A program made the position numbers and the translations under genes. 19,230 nucleotides of DNA from CAZHUN01 sp043801115 (GTDB taxonomy: Archaea; Iainarchaeota; Iainarchaeia; Iainarchaeales; UBA10191), in NCBI GenBank assembly GCA_043801115.1, contig JAZDMJ010000023.1:1-19230 (forward strand). The letters are read 5' to 3'. Shown in pieces: positions 1 through 8,939 of the stretch. Within the stretch, counting starts at the first letter, position 1; each line of letters begins with the position of its first letter. Under the pieces are notes generated by a model, which was not told the DNA's origin, did no database searches, and saw only the letters and a program-made list of their open reading frames with translations.

Positions 1-3000
1 CCGTGCTTTCATACGGCGAACTTGTGGCAACTCCTTCCGTGTCCACTTGGTGCGCCGAGTCCGAGTTGATGTTGACGACTTCTCCGCTGAACGCGACTCC
101 GTACCCCGTCCTTCCATTGTCCTCGCTCGTCGTTCCAATCAAACCATCAACGGGCAAATAGTAGAACGGACTTGATACATCATCCGACTCGCTCGGAGAC
201 TTGTTCAACAATACGCGAATACTTGCACTCGTGCTTCCGTCTTCGAAAAACTGCCAGCTGCTGTCCTCGAACGAAATATTCAAGTCCACTTCATACAATC
301 CCGGAGAGGGCAGCACGTATCCCGTTGCATCCCCGCCTCCGTACTTGGGAACGAATTTGAATTTTTCGAAATCTTTAAAGTACAGTCCCAAACCGTCCGT
401 TTGGCTCGTATAGGTTTCGGGCGCTTCGAAAAACCCGACATCGTTCGCGTACCGATCAAAGTCTGCGTGGAAGTCCGGCGAATAGCGGTCTTTAATCAAG
501 TGCGCGCTGTAGTGCAAGGTGTTCAAGAAAGAAGTCTTGTCCGGCGCTCCCTGCGGCCAATCCAAGTTGATTCCCGCTCCTTCCGTGGCTTCGATAAAGT
601 CGGCCAATCTCATCGTTGTATAGGGCTCGCACACTTCGCTTCCGCTGTACCCTACCGTAAATCCGTTCGAGCCCACATCGTCCGCGCTAATCGTATTACA
701 GCTCGAAGCGGAACAGTTTTCGTACGACACTTCCACTGAATAATTGTACTTGCTTCCCGAAGTGAGTCCCGAAAACGCGAGTCCGACAGTCGCGTCTTTC
801 GAAACGCTGACAATTTCCGTCTTCGAATTTCCCGCGCTGTCCCCTTCTTTGGTCAATGTTACTTTCACGTTGGCTACAACGCTTTGCGCGTTCGAATTCT
901 TCAACTTGACCAAAATATTTACATCCGTAGCGTTCGGCTTGGAAACAGTCACTTGGTCGATGCCGATGTCCGCGTTTCCCACTGTATAGTCTATTCCGCT
1001 CAACTGTTGTGCAGAAGTGGGGCACTTCAACAATGTGCGGTTGTTTTCCAAAAACTCTCGCACGATTTGCACTTTTTGCAAAGTTTCGATCGCAAACTGT
1101 GTCGCGTCGCAGTACACATAGTTTGGATTGGAAGAATCGCACTGGTCGGAGTCAACATCCGCCCACGACCACTTGAACAACAATTTGGGCAAGTAGGAAG
1201 CGTTTTCTCCCGTGTCTCCCGCGAGTCCCGGAGGAGCATAACTCGCGCAGTCGGCCGCGACCGAAACGTCCGGATTGACGAGTTCTTCGGGAGAAATGGC
1301 GTTGAACTGCACGTGGAACTTGTACAAATCATACTTGGGAGAATCGTTCGTTTCTTCCAACTGGATGTCGTCCGCGTCAATGTCGGAAGCGCTCGACGTT
1401 TCGAGCAGTCCCGAACTCACAATGTCGTCCAGTTTGTAGGTTTTGCTCTCCTTATACTCGTGCCTTCCGCCGTCCACTTTGAACAACTTGTACAATGTGC
1501 CCGTAAAGCTCGAATCATTGAAAAACTGGATTCCGATTTTTTGAATGTCTTTCGTGGAAGCCGTGCTTGCTTCCAATTCTCTTTGTCCGATTTCGCGCAC
1601 GGAAACGTCCGAATCCAAGGTTTCGTCCGCCGTTCCACCCTTCAACACAATCAAGTTGTTAATGTCCAAGTCGGGCTTTTGAACCGTATAACTCAAAGTT
1701 TCCGAACTAAAGTAGGATTGCATGGCAGTCATAATCGTAACACCCAGTGCTTGACTCCACGGAGAGCTTCCAAACGCTCCGCCCAAAAATCCTCCCCCGC
1801 CCGGAATCAAAAACGATCCAATCGTCGACAAAATTCCAGAATTTTCAAACAAATTTCCTGTCGGAGACAACACCGCGTTGCCCGAAGGGGAGAGGACGAA
1901 ACTACCACCGGCGCTAGGCTCTTCGCCTGCGGCTGCTCTTTGCGCGTCTTCTCCGACTTGCGCGGCTGTTCTCTGGTCTTCAAAAGTGTTAACAATATCA
2001 TTCATTTGGTCTTGTTTGTATTGACTTGAATCTATTCCCGGTTCAGGTACAAATGTGCTAGTTTGTTTGTCTAGTGTGCCAATGACTACATCGCCTTTTC
2101 TTATTGTAAAAACATTTTGTGGTCCTTCACTAACCGTATATGTTCCAGTTGAAGTTTGAACATTGTTTGTGTTTGTCACGGTAGCTTTCAAGGCCGTATC
2201 CCATGTGGCTTTGTCGACTTGGGCGTTAGTGGAAGTGTTGTAGAATAGATAGTCTCCTTTTGGTGTCTGCACTTGCACAACATTTCCGGCAACGCCTGCA
2301 ACTGTTCCGACTCCTTTATAATTTTGTCCCACTTTGTAGCCACCAATCTTCCAGCCTTCCATTTGTTGCGCGACGAGTCCGGCGACTAATGTAACAACGC
2401 CCCATTTGATTCCTTCTTTCAACGCGTTGGAAAAGCTTTTCGTGTCCACTTTGACGGAAACGTCTTTCTCGTAGCAGTTGTTGACGAGTTCTCCGTTGTC
2501 GAATCCCGTCGTGTCGGGATTGGCCGCGTCCTTGTACACGTCATACTCGTAGCGGTTCAACTGCAAGCAATCGTCCGTATTGTATATTCGCACGCGCAAA
2601 AAATGGTCCTTTTCAATATACGAAGTAATGGCGCTTTTTTGCGTTACCCCTTGCGGTTGCGCTTGCACTTCAATACTGTACTGTCCTGGCCAGTTGTCCG
2701 CGGCGAGAACGGAAATCGTGGGAGAAGTGGCGCCGTCCGCCAGAGAAAGTTCGGAAGTGGACAGTTCCAAGTCCGAGTTCAGGAACAACTTGATTTCCCC
2801 GCACCCTTCCTTGTTGGAAATCGTAAAGTCCGTAGACGCGTCCGTCTGCTGCGAAGTCTTGTTGATAATCATTAACTCTTTCGAATACGAAATGCACGAC
2901 TGCAGGTTGATGATGTTGATGGAAGTTTTGATGGTTTGAGAAAGCACTTGGTCCTTGGCTCCCGAAGTCTTATTGGTCGCGCGGACAATAATGTCCGCTT

Positions 3001-6000
3001 TGGCCGTTCCCTGCACTCCTCCTTGGGGAGTGAATTGCAAAATCGCGCTGTACTCCTGCCCGGCCGGAACTTGAGAGACTAAAGTTTTGAAATAGCCCGC
3101 GCGCGGTTCGGCGGCGGCGGTTACCGCGCTCGAACCGCTCGTGTACAAGCTCAATAAATAGGTTCCAATCACGTTTCCCTGCCAGTCTGCTTCGACTTGC
3201 AAATCGTCCAACTGGACGGGGTTGCCGCTTACTGTACAATTGTTTTGGATTTTGAATTGCACGTCGCGCACGCTTCCCTCCGTGGACGTTTGCCAGTCGG
3301 TTTGTGTTACAATGAGGCAGTTTTCGTTGTCCACTTCCGCTCCCACTCCAATCGTGGTTTTGACGGGAACGTCAAAGCTCCAATTTTGCCCGAAGTTGGA
3401 CGCGTAAATTTCCAAGCTTCCTTCCAATTGTTCGCGGTCCTGCAATTGCAGTCCTTCTGGGCTCAAATAGCTCGTCAGCGTGACGAGTTGCTTGTCTCCG
3501 GGCTGCAGTGTAATGCCTTGGAACGCGTACAATCCGTTGTTGATGGAGTCTTCGTTCAACAGTCCGTTCGAATTTCCCGAATATCGCACGAGAGAGAGCA
3601 CTAAGGGGAAGGCTGCTTTGTTTTCGACTTCGACCGTGGCCGAGTTTTGGGATTGCGTGCGCGCGTTCAAGGAAATGCTCAAAGTTTCGGGGTCGAATGC
3701 GAGCGTGTTCGGGTCGGCGGAGAGCGTCAATTCGCTGGGCGCATAATCGCTCTTTTCCACTACAAGCGTGAGTGTTTCATTTGGATAAATGGCGGGAGCA
3801 ATAACGCTTGCTTGTCCGAGCTTGTCGGTTGTTGCCTGTCCGACGACTTCTCCAAATCGGTCTTTCAATGTAACGAGCGCGTTTTCCACTTCCAAATTCG
3901 TGGTCGTATCAACCACGTTCACATCAACGGTGTTGGAAATTCCCGCAGGGAGCAATAGGGGATTTGCGGTCACTTTGAAAGAGTTCATGGCCGCGCTGTT
4001 GACTTGGATGTCTTTCGAAAATACAATAGTGTTGTCGGCGATGACTTGGAATGAGAGAATGCTGTTTCCGCTTTTGACGGTTTTGTATTTGAGTTCTCCG
4101 GAAATTTTGTTTCCGTTGTCCATTTCTCCCATTTCGCTCAAATCGATTTTGTTGTCGCTGAAACTTCCCTCGAACAGCTTGTTGGTTGTTGCCTCGTTGA
4201 CGGAATAGGTTTGCAATTGCAATCCTTTGTCCTTGTTTTCGATGCGCAATATAATATTGGAATAGATTTTGTACGCGGAATTGTTGGCCAAATTGAAATT
4301 CAGAGTATAATCGTTGAACACGTGCGCGTTGTAGGAATCAATGACGCTTTCGGCCAGTTTCGTATTCTGGTCGTAAATGGTCGCGGCAAAGCAGAAGTCG
4401 GAATCGCACAAGGGCGAAGAAGTGCTGATGGAATACGTGCGCTCGCTCGTTTTGGCGTAGAATCCGTCCGAAACCGTCGAATCCGTTGGATTTCGGTAGG
4501 TGCCTTCAAAGTCTCCTTCAAATCTGTAAAAGAATTTGACGACTTCGGAAGTGGACGCGGTTTTGTTCACGCTGACGGTTTCTTCGACTTCGTACACTCC
4601 GGAGGAAAGCGAACTCCATTCCAAATTCGCCCACTTCGCGTCTCCGGCTGTTAAATATTGCAAATCCTCGTTGCTCCCGTTCGAAGGGTCAAAACTGGTT
4701 CCTTTGACAATGGACGCTCCCGGAGCGTTCACGCTTTTAATGGCGGAATTGTCCTTTTCCAGAATTCCAATCCCGTTTTCGTTCTTTCCCACTCTTACAT
4801 GCACGAGGGGAGAGTCGTAGGTTTGTCCTTCTGGAATGCGGATTTTGAATTTTGCAGTGTACGTTTTTCCCGCCGCCACATTCAATACGCTCTTGTCTCC
4901 CGAATACAGCCCTGCAAAGTTGATGTCCGCGTTTCCCTGGATGAGTTTGGGCTCCAAAATCACGTTGAAGTTTTGCACGCTGTTGGCCAAAATCTGTTTT
5001 TCGGTTGTTGTATAGGATGCGTAGTCTTCGTGGAAAACTTTCACGTACACGGTTTTGTCCGCTTTCGCATAGCGGTTCGTGGAAGGCAGAATAAATTCTC
5101 CGTTCGAATCCGTCAAACTGCTGCCCAATAGCGAGTCGTTGTACGAATCGTAAATGGAGACCTGCGCGGCGTACACGCTCTCTCCTTCCTTGTTGGTTAC
5201 TTTGACGCGAATGGTTCCGTTGGGAATGGCCAGGGACACTTGCAGTTTGAAGCTGTCCTGTTCTCTTACCAAAAACCGTTCTGGATCGCTGTATCCGATG
5301 CTTCCTTCTTTGATTGCGGCCGCGAAAAACCTTCCCCCGTCCGACACATTGGGAAAGCGCGCCAAGCCGTTGATGTCCGTATACTGGGCCGCGTATCCCG
5401 TCAAAAAGTTCGTATCCGAGTCATACAAGAACACTTTCGCGTTTTTGACGCCCCTTCCCGAATCCTGTTCCAGCACTTCGACTGTCAGCACGCCCGCTTT
5501 TTCGCCGCTCCACTTTTGCAGTTCAATGGTTTCCGTAAAACTTCCCGCGCTGGGAATTGTGACAACTTTTTGCACAATCAAATAATCGTTGTGGTCGACG
5601 GTTACCGTGTATGCGCCCGTGTCGCTCAAATTGAATGTAACTTCCCCGTTCGAGTCCGAAGTTTGAATGTCCAATTGGTTGCTTCCCTGCCATATAGAGA
5701 TGGTTGCTTTGGAAACGCGCGTCGTCGAGTTTTCTTCCTTGGCGATTATTTTCAAAGTCGCGCTGACATTGCGCTCCAACTGCAATGTGACGGGAATGTT
5801 TTGCCCCGCGGAAACGCTGAACGAAGTCGAAGTTTGCGCGCCGTAAATGGAAGTCGCGCGCGACTGCAACGTATACCCCGTTCCCGCGGAAATATTGTCA
5901 AGTACGGCGTTTCCCGTCGCGTCCGTCTGCTTTTCCTGCACGAGCAAATTGTTTTGATATACTGCAATAGTAACAGCGGCAACGCCCGCTCCGTTATAGG

Positions 6001-6742
6001 TTACGCTGGCCGTAATGCTTCCCTTGGCCCCATCTATGGCCTGCAATTGGATGTCGGGAGTCGAGTAGGGCTGAGAGTCGATGTTTTGATATCCGACTGC
6101 GCGAACATTTACGAGCAGGGTTCCGCAATTCGCGGGCGGAGTAACTGTGGTTACTCCATTGTAAATGGTTTTGTCGTTTGGAGCGACCGCGCTCGCATTC
6201 GTGCACGAAAACGAGAGCGTGGCTTCTCCCACTAATACTGTTCCGCCGGGAGAAATCAATCGAATGGTTTTGTCGCCCGTATCGCTCGAACTCGCGGCCA
6301 GTGTTACGGTAACGACCGCGTCTGTTTCGGCCAAGTGGTCTCCTTGCGCGCCGTCAAATCCTGTCGCGGTAACTTCATAATGTACCGTGCTTCCCTGCGT
6401 GGCGGAAACGGGAGGAACGCCTCCCTGCCCGCTGCTCACATATGTAAGAGGTTGGCCGTTGACCGTGAGTACGACGTTCGCCCCGCTGACGGGATTTCCG
6501 TCTTCGTCTTCGACCGCAAACGTGAGCATGACTCCCGGACCGGCAATCAAGGGAAGAACAAAATAAAATAAAAGTCCCAATACAATGAGAATTCCGATCA
6601 GAAATACGATTGCAAAAGAGGGAACAACCTTGTCGATGGGGTCGACAATTTTGTAGATGGGGATTACTTTGTCCACTTTGTCCAAAAAAGCGTAATATCC
6701 GTCTTCCATTCCGTAGTAGAAGTTTTTCAGCGCGTCGGCCAT
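1..6742 (-). CDS. Giant surface protein C, N-terminal 2,247 codons (3' end outside the window)
   Basis: One reading frame stays open from the ATG at 6742 to the left edge with no stop. The start lies 3 nt behind the stop of the 164-aa gene, so the two are probably translated together. Residues 1-41 are cytoplasmic-like, 42-66 form one transmembrane helix, and the rest is predicted outside. Residues ~70-600 carry about five carboxypeptidase-regulatory/CNA-B-like repeats (pattern V.D..G.PV.GA.V.......TD.NG). Then come a CX4C site (C779, C784), another Ig-like repeat near 920-1010, and three cysteine-pair modules (C1142/C1169, C1283/C1314, C1392/C1423). Further on are a compositionally odd segment (~1470-1587), a glycine-rich hydrophobic stretch, a YCDATQF site (C1878), an Ig/Fn3-like segment and FYYLPVDG from residue 2193. 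It is colinear with protein B over its whole visible length. NxS/T sequons are frequent. No enzyme motif was seen. An anchored structural or adhesive role is inferred; about 250 residues are probably missing to the left. Confidence 0.93.
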   Translation of the reverse strand, partial: MADALKNFYYGMEDGYYAFLDKVDKVIPIYKIVDPIDKVVPSFAIVFLIGILIVLGLLFYFVLPLIAGPGVMLTFAVEDEDGNPVSGANVVLTVNGQPLTYVSSGQGGVPPVSATQGSTVHYEVTATGFDGAQGDHLAETDAVVTVTLAASSSDTGDKTIRLISPGGTVLVGEATLSFSCTNASAVAPNDKTIYNGVTTVTPPANCGTLLVNVRAVGYQNIDSQPYSTPDIQLQAIDGAKGSITASVTYNGAGVAAVTIAVYQNNLLVQEKQTDATGNAVLDNISAGTGYTLQSRATSIYGAQTSTSFSVSAGQNIPVTLQLERNVSATLKIIAKEENSTTRVSKATISIWQGSNQLDIQTSDSNGEVTFNLSDTGAYTVTVDHNDYLIVQKVVTIPSAGSFTETIELQKWSGEKAGVLTVEVLEQDSGRGVKNAKVFLYDSDTNFLTGYAAQYTDINGLARFPNVSDGGRFFAAAIKEGSIGYSDPERFLVREQDSFKLQVSLAIPNGTIRVKVTNKEGESVYAAQVSIYDSYNDSLLGSSLTDSNGEFILPSTNRYAKADKTVYVKVFHEDYASYTTTEKQILANSVQNFNVILEPKLIQGNADINFAGLYSGDKSVLNVAAGKTYTAKFKIRIPEGQTYDSPLVHVRVGKNENGIGILEKDNSAIKSVNAPGASIVKGTSFDPSNGSNEDLQYLTAGDAKWANLEWSSLSSGVYEVEETVSVNKTASTSEVVKFFYRFEGDFEGTYRNPTDSTVSDGFYAKTSERTYSISTSSPLCDSDFCFAATIYDQNTKLAESVIDSYNAHVFNDYTLNFNLANNSAYKIYSNIILRIENKDKGLQLQTYSVNEATTNKLFEGSFSDNKIDLSEMGEMDNGNKISGELKYKTVKSGNSILSFQVIADNTIVFSKDIQVNSAAMNSFKVTANPLLLPAGISNTVDVNVVDTTTNLEVENALVTLKDRFGEVVGQATTDKLGQASVIAPAIYPNETLTLVVEKSDYAPSELTLSADPNTLAFDPETLSISLNARTQSQNSATVEVENKAAFPLVLSLVRYSGNSNGLLNEDSINNGLYAFQGITLQPGDKQLVTLTSYLSPEGLQLQDREQLEGSLEIYASNFGQNWSFDVPVKTTIGVGAEVDNENCLIVTQTDWQTSTEGSVRDVQFKIQNNCTVSGNPVQLDDLQVEADWQGNVIGTYLLSLYTSGSSAVTAAAEPRAGYFKTLVSQVPAGQEYSAILQFTPQGGVQGTAKADIIVRATNKTSGAKDQVLSQTIKTSINIINLQSCISYSKELMIINKTSQQTDASTDFTISNKEGCGEIKLFLNSDLELSTSELSLADGATSPTISVLAADNWPGQYSIEVQAQPQGVTQKSAITSYIEKDHFLRVRIYNTDDCLQLNRYEYDVYKDAANPDTTGFDNGELVNNCYEKDVSVKVDTKSFSNALKEGIKWGVVTLVAGLVAQQMEGWKIGGYKVGQNYKGVGTVAGVAGNVVQVQTPKGDYLFYNTSTNAQVDKATWDTALKATVTNTNNVQTSTGTYTVSEGPQNVFTIRKGDVVIGTLDKQTSTFVPEPGIDSSQYKQDQMNDIVNTFEDQRTAAQVGEDAQRAAAGEEPSAGGSFVLSPSGNAVLSPTGNLFENSGILSTIGSFLIPGGGGFLGGAFGSSPWSQALGVTIMTAMQSYFSSETLSYTVQKPDLDINNLIVLKGGTADETLDSDVSVREIGQRELEASTASTKDIQKIGIQFFNDSSFTGTLYKLFKVDGGRHEYKESKTYKLDDIVSSGLLETSSASDIDADDIQLEETNDSPKYDLYKFHVQFNAISPEELVNPDVSVAADCASYAPPGLAGDTGENASYLPKLLFKWSWADVDSDQCDSSNPNYVYCDATQFAIETLQKVQIVREFLENNRTLLKCPTSAQQLSGIDYTVGNADIGIDQVTVSKPNATDVNILVKLKNSNAQSVVANVKVTLTKEGDSAGNSKTEIVSVSKDATVGLAFSGLTSGSKYNYSVEVSYENCSASSCNTISADDVGSNGFTVGYSGSEVCEPYTTMRLADFIEATEGAGINLDWPQGAPDKTSFLNTLHYSAHLIKDRYSPDFHADFDRYANDVGFFEAPETYTSQTDGLGLYFKDFEKFKFVPKYGGGDATGYVLPSPGLYEVDLNISFEDSSWQFFEDGSTSASIRVLLNKSPSESDDVSSPFYYLPVDGLIGTTSEDNGRTGYGVAFSGEVVNINSDSAHQVDTEGVATSSPYEST
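1981..2340 (-). other. CpG-poor, AT-richer segment inside the protein C gene
   Basis: I counted 10 CG dinucleotides in these 360 bases, against 32 in the 360 bases at 5341-5700 of the same gene. The reading frame stays open. The encoded ~115-residue stretch (about residues 1470-1587) is rich in T, V, N and Q and sits where protein C is longer than protein B. It may be a separately acquired or fast-evolving module. Confidence 0.6.
2465..3335 (-). repeat. Three successive cysteine-pair modules in protein C
   Basis: Cysteines at residues 1142/1169, 1283/1314 and 1392/1423 form three pairs. In each, the first Cys begins a C-[LI]-x beta-strand-like segment, and the second usually follows two asparagines (QNNC, NNC; the middle one is NKEGC). 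Protein B has the same three pairs in the same order. They are probably disulphide-stapled Ig-like modules. Confidence 0.7.
4950..6540 (-). repeat. Tandem CNA-B/carboxypeptidase-regulatory-like domains in protein C
   Basis: About five divergent beta-sandwich modules of roughly 80-100 residues follow the membrane anchor. Recurrent signatures are EDEDGNPVSGANV, TDATGNAVLDN, TSDSNGEVTFN, TDINGLARFPN and TDSNGEF. This is protein-level repetition; I saw no long DNA repeat. Such domains usually act as rigid stalk units in surface proteins. Confidence 0.75.
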
Positions 6743-6745
6743 TTT

Positions 6746-7240
6746 TTATGCAACCCCAAACAATTGCTTTAAGGGAAGAGGCAGTTCGGCTCTTCCAAAT
6801 ACTGGAAAAAAGCCTTGCAGCAATCCCAATGCAACTGCAATGATTACGCTGATTGCCAAATATAAGCCTATTTGGTTTAAATGCGCGAACCAATTCGAGT
6901 CCCCGTGCAAGTCGTCGTTCAAATGCATGGCGCTTTTCTTTCCCCCGTACGCGGCCAGCATGATGGGAATCGCGCTAAACAGTCCTAAAAAGAAATTTCC
7001 CTGCATGCACGTTCCCGAAACCAGTCCCGCTCCAATGAGTACAATGTGCGAGAGCTTTCCAAAGTACAACATGCACGCCAAAAACACGACGAAGGAAAAA
7101 ATCGCGAGCGCGAATACGGAAGTGAGGGGATACAATTCGAGTCCTTTTTCGGCGAGCGGCAAAAAATAGCCCAACAAGGCTCCAATCACCCACGCTGCGA
7201 GTCCCGTTTCCCAAAAAAATCCCATTCTCTCGTCCAACAT
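6746..7240 (-). CDS. Small four-helix integral membrane protein, 164 aa
   Basis: Not recognised with confidence. Four hydrophobic segments are visible at about residues 9-28, 36-60, 62-96 and 121-147. A polar loop (GKKSAMHLNDDLHGDSN) lies between helices 3 and 4, and the tail is short. The ATG at 7240 is supported by AGGAGA at 7251-7246, 5 nt upstream. The stop TAA is 3 nt before the start of giant protein C, so the two are surely cotranscribed and probably translationally coupled. The general plan (small polytopic protein, Gly/Pro/Ala-rich third helix region, final amphipathic LLQGFFP segment) is loosely reminiscent of archaeal SpoIIM/DUF95 proteins, but no family motif is clear. Its position next to an anchored giant protein suggests it may help insert, assemble or hold that protein in the membrane; this is inference. 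Confidence 0.88.
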   Translation of the reverse strand: MLDERMGFFWETGLAAWVIGALLGYFLPLAEKGLELYPLTSVFALAIFSFVVFLACMLYFGKLSHIVLIGAGLVSGTCMQGNFFLGLFSAIPIMLAAYGGKKSAMHLNDDLHGDSNWFAHLNQIGLYLAISVIIAVALGLLQGFFPVFGRAELPLPLKQLFGVA

Positions 7241-7245
7241 AGCAT

Positions 7246-7251
7246 TCTCCT
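7246..7251 (-). promoter_or_regulatory. Shine-Dalgarno sequence of the 164-aa gene
   Basis: AGGAGA lies 5 nt before the ATG at 7240, which fits an archaeal SD and favours this start over the internal ATG at codon 6. Confidence 0.6.
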
Positions 7252-7263
7252 AACCATTTTCAC

Positions 7264-7277
7264 CTATATATATTCTC
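7264..7277 (-). promoter_or_regulatory. TATA-box promoter for the 164-aa gene and giant protein C
   Basis: In the 49-bp gap after the protein B stop, the minus strand reads GAGAATATATATAG, a good archaeal TATA box. The usual 24-28-nt spacing puts transcription start near 7241-7245, giving an almost leaderless mRNA. An AGGAGA RBS at 7251-7246 would then lie at or just upstream of the start site, so either a second upstream start exists or one of the two signals is fortuitous. The 11-mer GAGAATATATA is shared with the promoter of giant gene B. Confidence 0.6.
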
Positions 7278-7289
7278 CTTCCGCTTTCA

Positions 7290-7515
7290 TCAACCCCACG
7301 GTTGGTATCCTTGATTGTTTTGGTAATACATCGACCCCATATTGGAAGAAGGTAAAAGCGGAGTTCCATACTGGTTGCCCCAAAACTGGGTGTAATTGTT
7401 TCCCGTCTGCAATCCCCACTGCCCGTAATTGGGAAGCGTTTGCTGTACGGGCGTTGTCGAAACTTGCGCTGGCTGGGGCTGGGGAATGGAATAGCTGCCG
7501 CCTTGTTGGGCGAGA
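7290..7515 (-). other. Q/N/G/P/Y/W-rich low-complexity C-terminal tail of protein B
   Basis: The last ~75 residues are dominated by Gln, Asn, Gly, Pro, Tyr, Ser and Thr with several Trp and no cysteine (examples: IPQPQPAQV, GNNYTQFWGNQYG, MYYQNNQGYQPWG). They look disordered and sticky, unlike the folded repeats before them. A role in self-association or surface adhesion is possible but unproven. Confidence 0.6.
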
Positions 7516-8939
7516 ATGACTCCTTCCCAGAACAGTTTGACACTGCCTTTTCCCTTGTCCAAAATGCACACGTTGTTGGCTTTGATTTCGCCGAACCATT
7601 GTTCCAAGCTGTCCTTGTTCAAAAAGCTGGACTGTTCGTAGAGCGAAACCGTACTGCTTCCATTCCAGCTGACGGTTCCGGCTGGCTTGTCGGTTCCCGA
7701 CGCATTGGACAATGTTGCGCTTTGACTGTTGGTTTGAGTTTGAACCGTGATCGAAGCCGAACGGCCCAACGGAATTGCGGTTACCGCGCGCGCGCTCGTT
7801 CCCATCAGCACTCTTCCTGTTGTGCTATTGGCCAGTTGTTTTTCTCCCGAAAACAACGGAATAATGTTGGGCACGGGGTTGAGGCTTCCCGCAGTGAAGA
7901 CATAGTTCAAGCCGTCGCGCGCGCTCGAATAGGAAAGCGAGACATCGACTGCAATCGAAGGAAAATAGGAAAAATTGTTTCCCGAAATTTCAAGAATGGT
8001 CCCGCTTCGCGTATCCACAAACTCGCTCTTGTACAGCGCGTTGTAGGCCTGGCTCCATCCCGTTCCCTTCCAATTGTTCCAAGATAGGCTGTCAACATAG
8101 TTGGAAAGGTCTTGCACGCGGAAGAACGAATTGGAAGGATTTGAAAACGCGACTCCGTATCCGTTTCTTGTCCCGTTCGCTCCCACTTTTCCATCGAAAG
8201 GCAAATAGTAGAAAGCGCTGTCTTCCGCGGGAAGAACCGCTTTGGAGAGCGCGAAGGAAAACGAAACCTTGTCGAACAATACTTTGCCGGCTGCGTTAAC
8301 CTTCCACGAACTCGTGTTCGAAATTGCATATGTTCCCGGAACTGCCGGTGCGCCCTTGGCGCTTCCGCCCGTAAATTCGGGAACCTCGGTTCCCAATTCC
8401 GTCTTGTATGCCGTCCAAAAGTCGTTGAAAAATGCGGAATTGTACGAATCGGCCATCACGTTTGCGGTATAGCTGATGTCCGTATCGTAAAAGTTTTTCC
8501 AATTGCTAATGCCATATTCTTTGAATACTTTGGCCGGTTTTTCATACAATAACTTGATTTCGCTGTCGCTCAGCGGCGCCTTGTTGCGAATGCCGACTTT
8601 GAACGCTGCTTTTCCTTTGGTGTTGTCCACCAAATTCGACAAATCTTCCGCTTTCACTGTCTGCGTCTTGCTTGTTCCATCCAACTTGAACGATACCGTG
8701 CATTCTGTTTTTGTCGTGTCCTGGCACTCGGTTGTCCCTTTGATAATCTCTTGCATGTATTTGAACTCGTCGAACGTCATGACGTACAACGAATAGGTTC
8801 CGCTTTTGTTTTCATTTAGAGGAGTTTCAGCACCAAATGCTTCAATCAATGCAATTGCGCTCTTTGCCTTGTCCGAATCGTCCCACTTTTTGAATTCGAC
8901 GATGATGTTGTTTTTTTTCTTCCGGAAACTGGCTTTCAA
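7290..8939 (-). CDS. C-terminal part of giant surface protein B (separate frame, 549 codons)
   Basis: This frame carries the C-terminal end of protein B. Its nominal start is a TTG at 8939 with no convincing RBS, inside the upstream frame, so it is unlikely to be an independent gene. Content matches the C-terminal part of paralogue C, which is one uninterrupted frame. YTANVMADSYNSAFFNDF corresponds to YSAHLIKDRYSPDFHADF. FYYLPFDGKVG...GYGVAFS (from codon 243) corresponds to FYYLPVDGLIG...GYGVAFS. A conserved C-terminal beta-rich domain follows, then a final ~75-residue tail rich in Q, N, G, P, Y and W that ends at the TGA at 7290. Joining at the A8 tract gives a protein of about 2,436 residues. 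It could also be a decayed 3' fragment, but composition and conservation argue against decay. Confidence 0.85.
   Translation of the reverse strand: MKASFRKKKNNIIVEFKKWDDSDKAKSAIALIEAFGAETPLNENKSGTYSLYVMTFDEFKYMQEIIKGTTECQDTTKTECTVSFKLDGTSKTQTVKAEDLSNLVDNTKGKAAFKVGIRNKAPLSDSEIKLLYEKPAKVFKEYGISNWKNFYDTDISYTANVMADSYNSAFFNDFWTAYKTELGTEVPEFTGGSAKGAPAVPGTYAISNTSSWKVNAAGKVLFDKVSFSFALSKAVLPAEDSAFYYLPFDGKVGANGTRNGYGVAFSNPSNSFFRVQDLSNYVDSLSWNNWKGTGWSQAYNALYKSEFVDTRSGTILEISGNNFSYFPSIAVDVSLSYSSARDGLNYVFTAGSLNPVPNIIPLFSGEKQLANSTTGRVLMGTSARAVTAIPLGRSASITVQTQTNSQSATLSNASGTDKPAGTVSWNGSSTVSLYEQSSFLNKDSLEQWFGEIKANNVCILDKGKGSVKLFWEGVILAQQGGSYSIPQPQPAQVSTTPVQQTLPNYGQWGLQTGNNYTQFWGNQYGTPLLPSSNMGSMYYQNNQGYQPWG

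Noticed and set aside
884..2029. A 381-codon plus-strand frame, and a similar 331-codon one at 5240-6235
   Set aside because: Both are antisense to giant gene C, which has clear homology to protein B. Their translations show no coherent fold or motif.
6746..7240. Assignment of the 164-aa membrane protein to the SpoIIM/DUF95 family
   Set aside because: The resemblance is only in helix layout and a loosely similar last segment. No diagnostic residues could be identified, so no family name is given.
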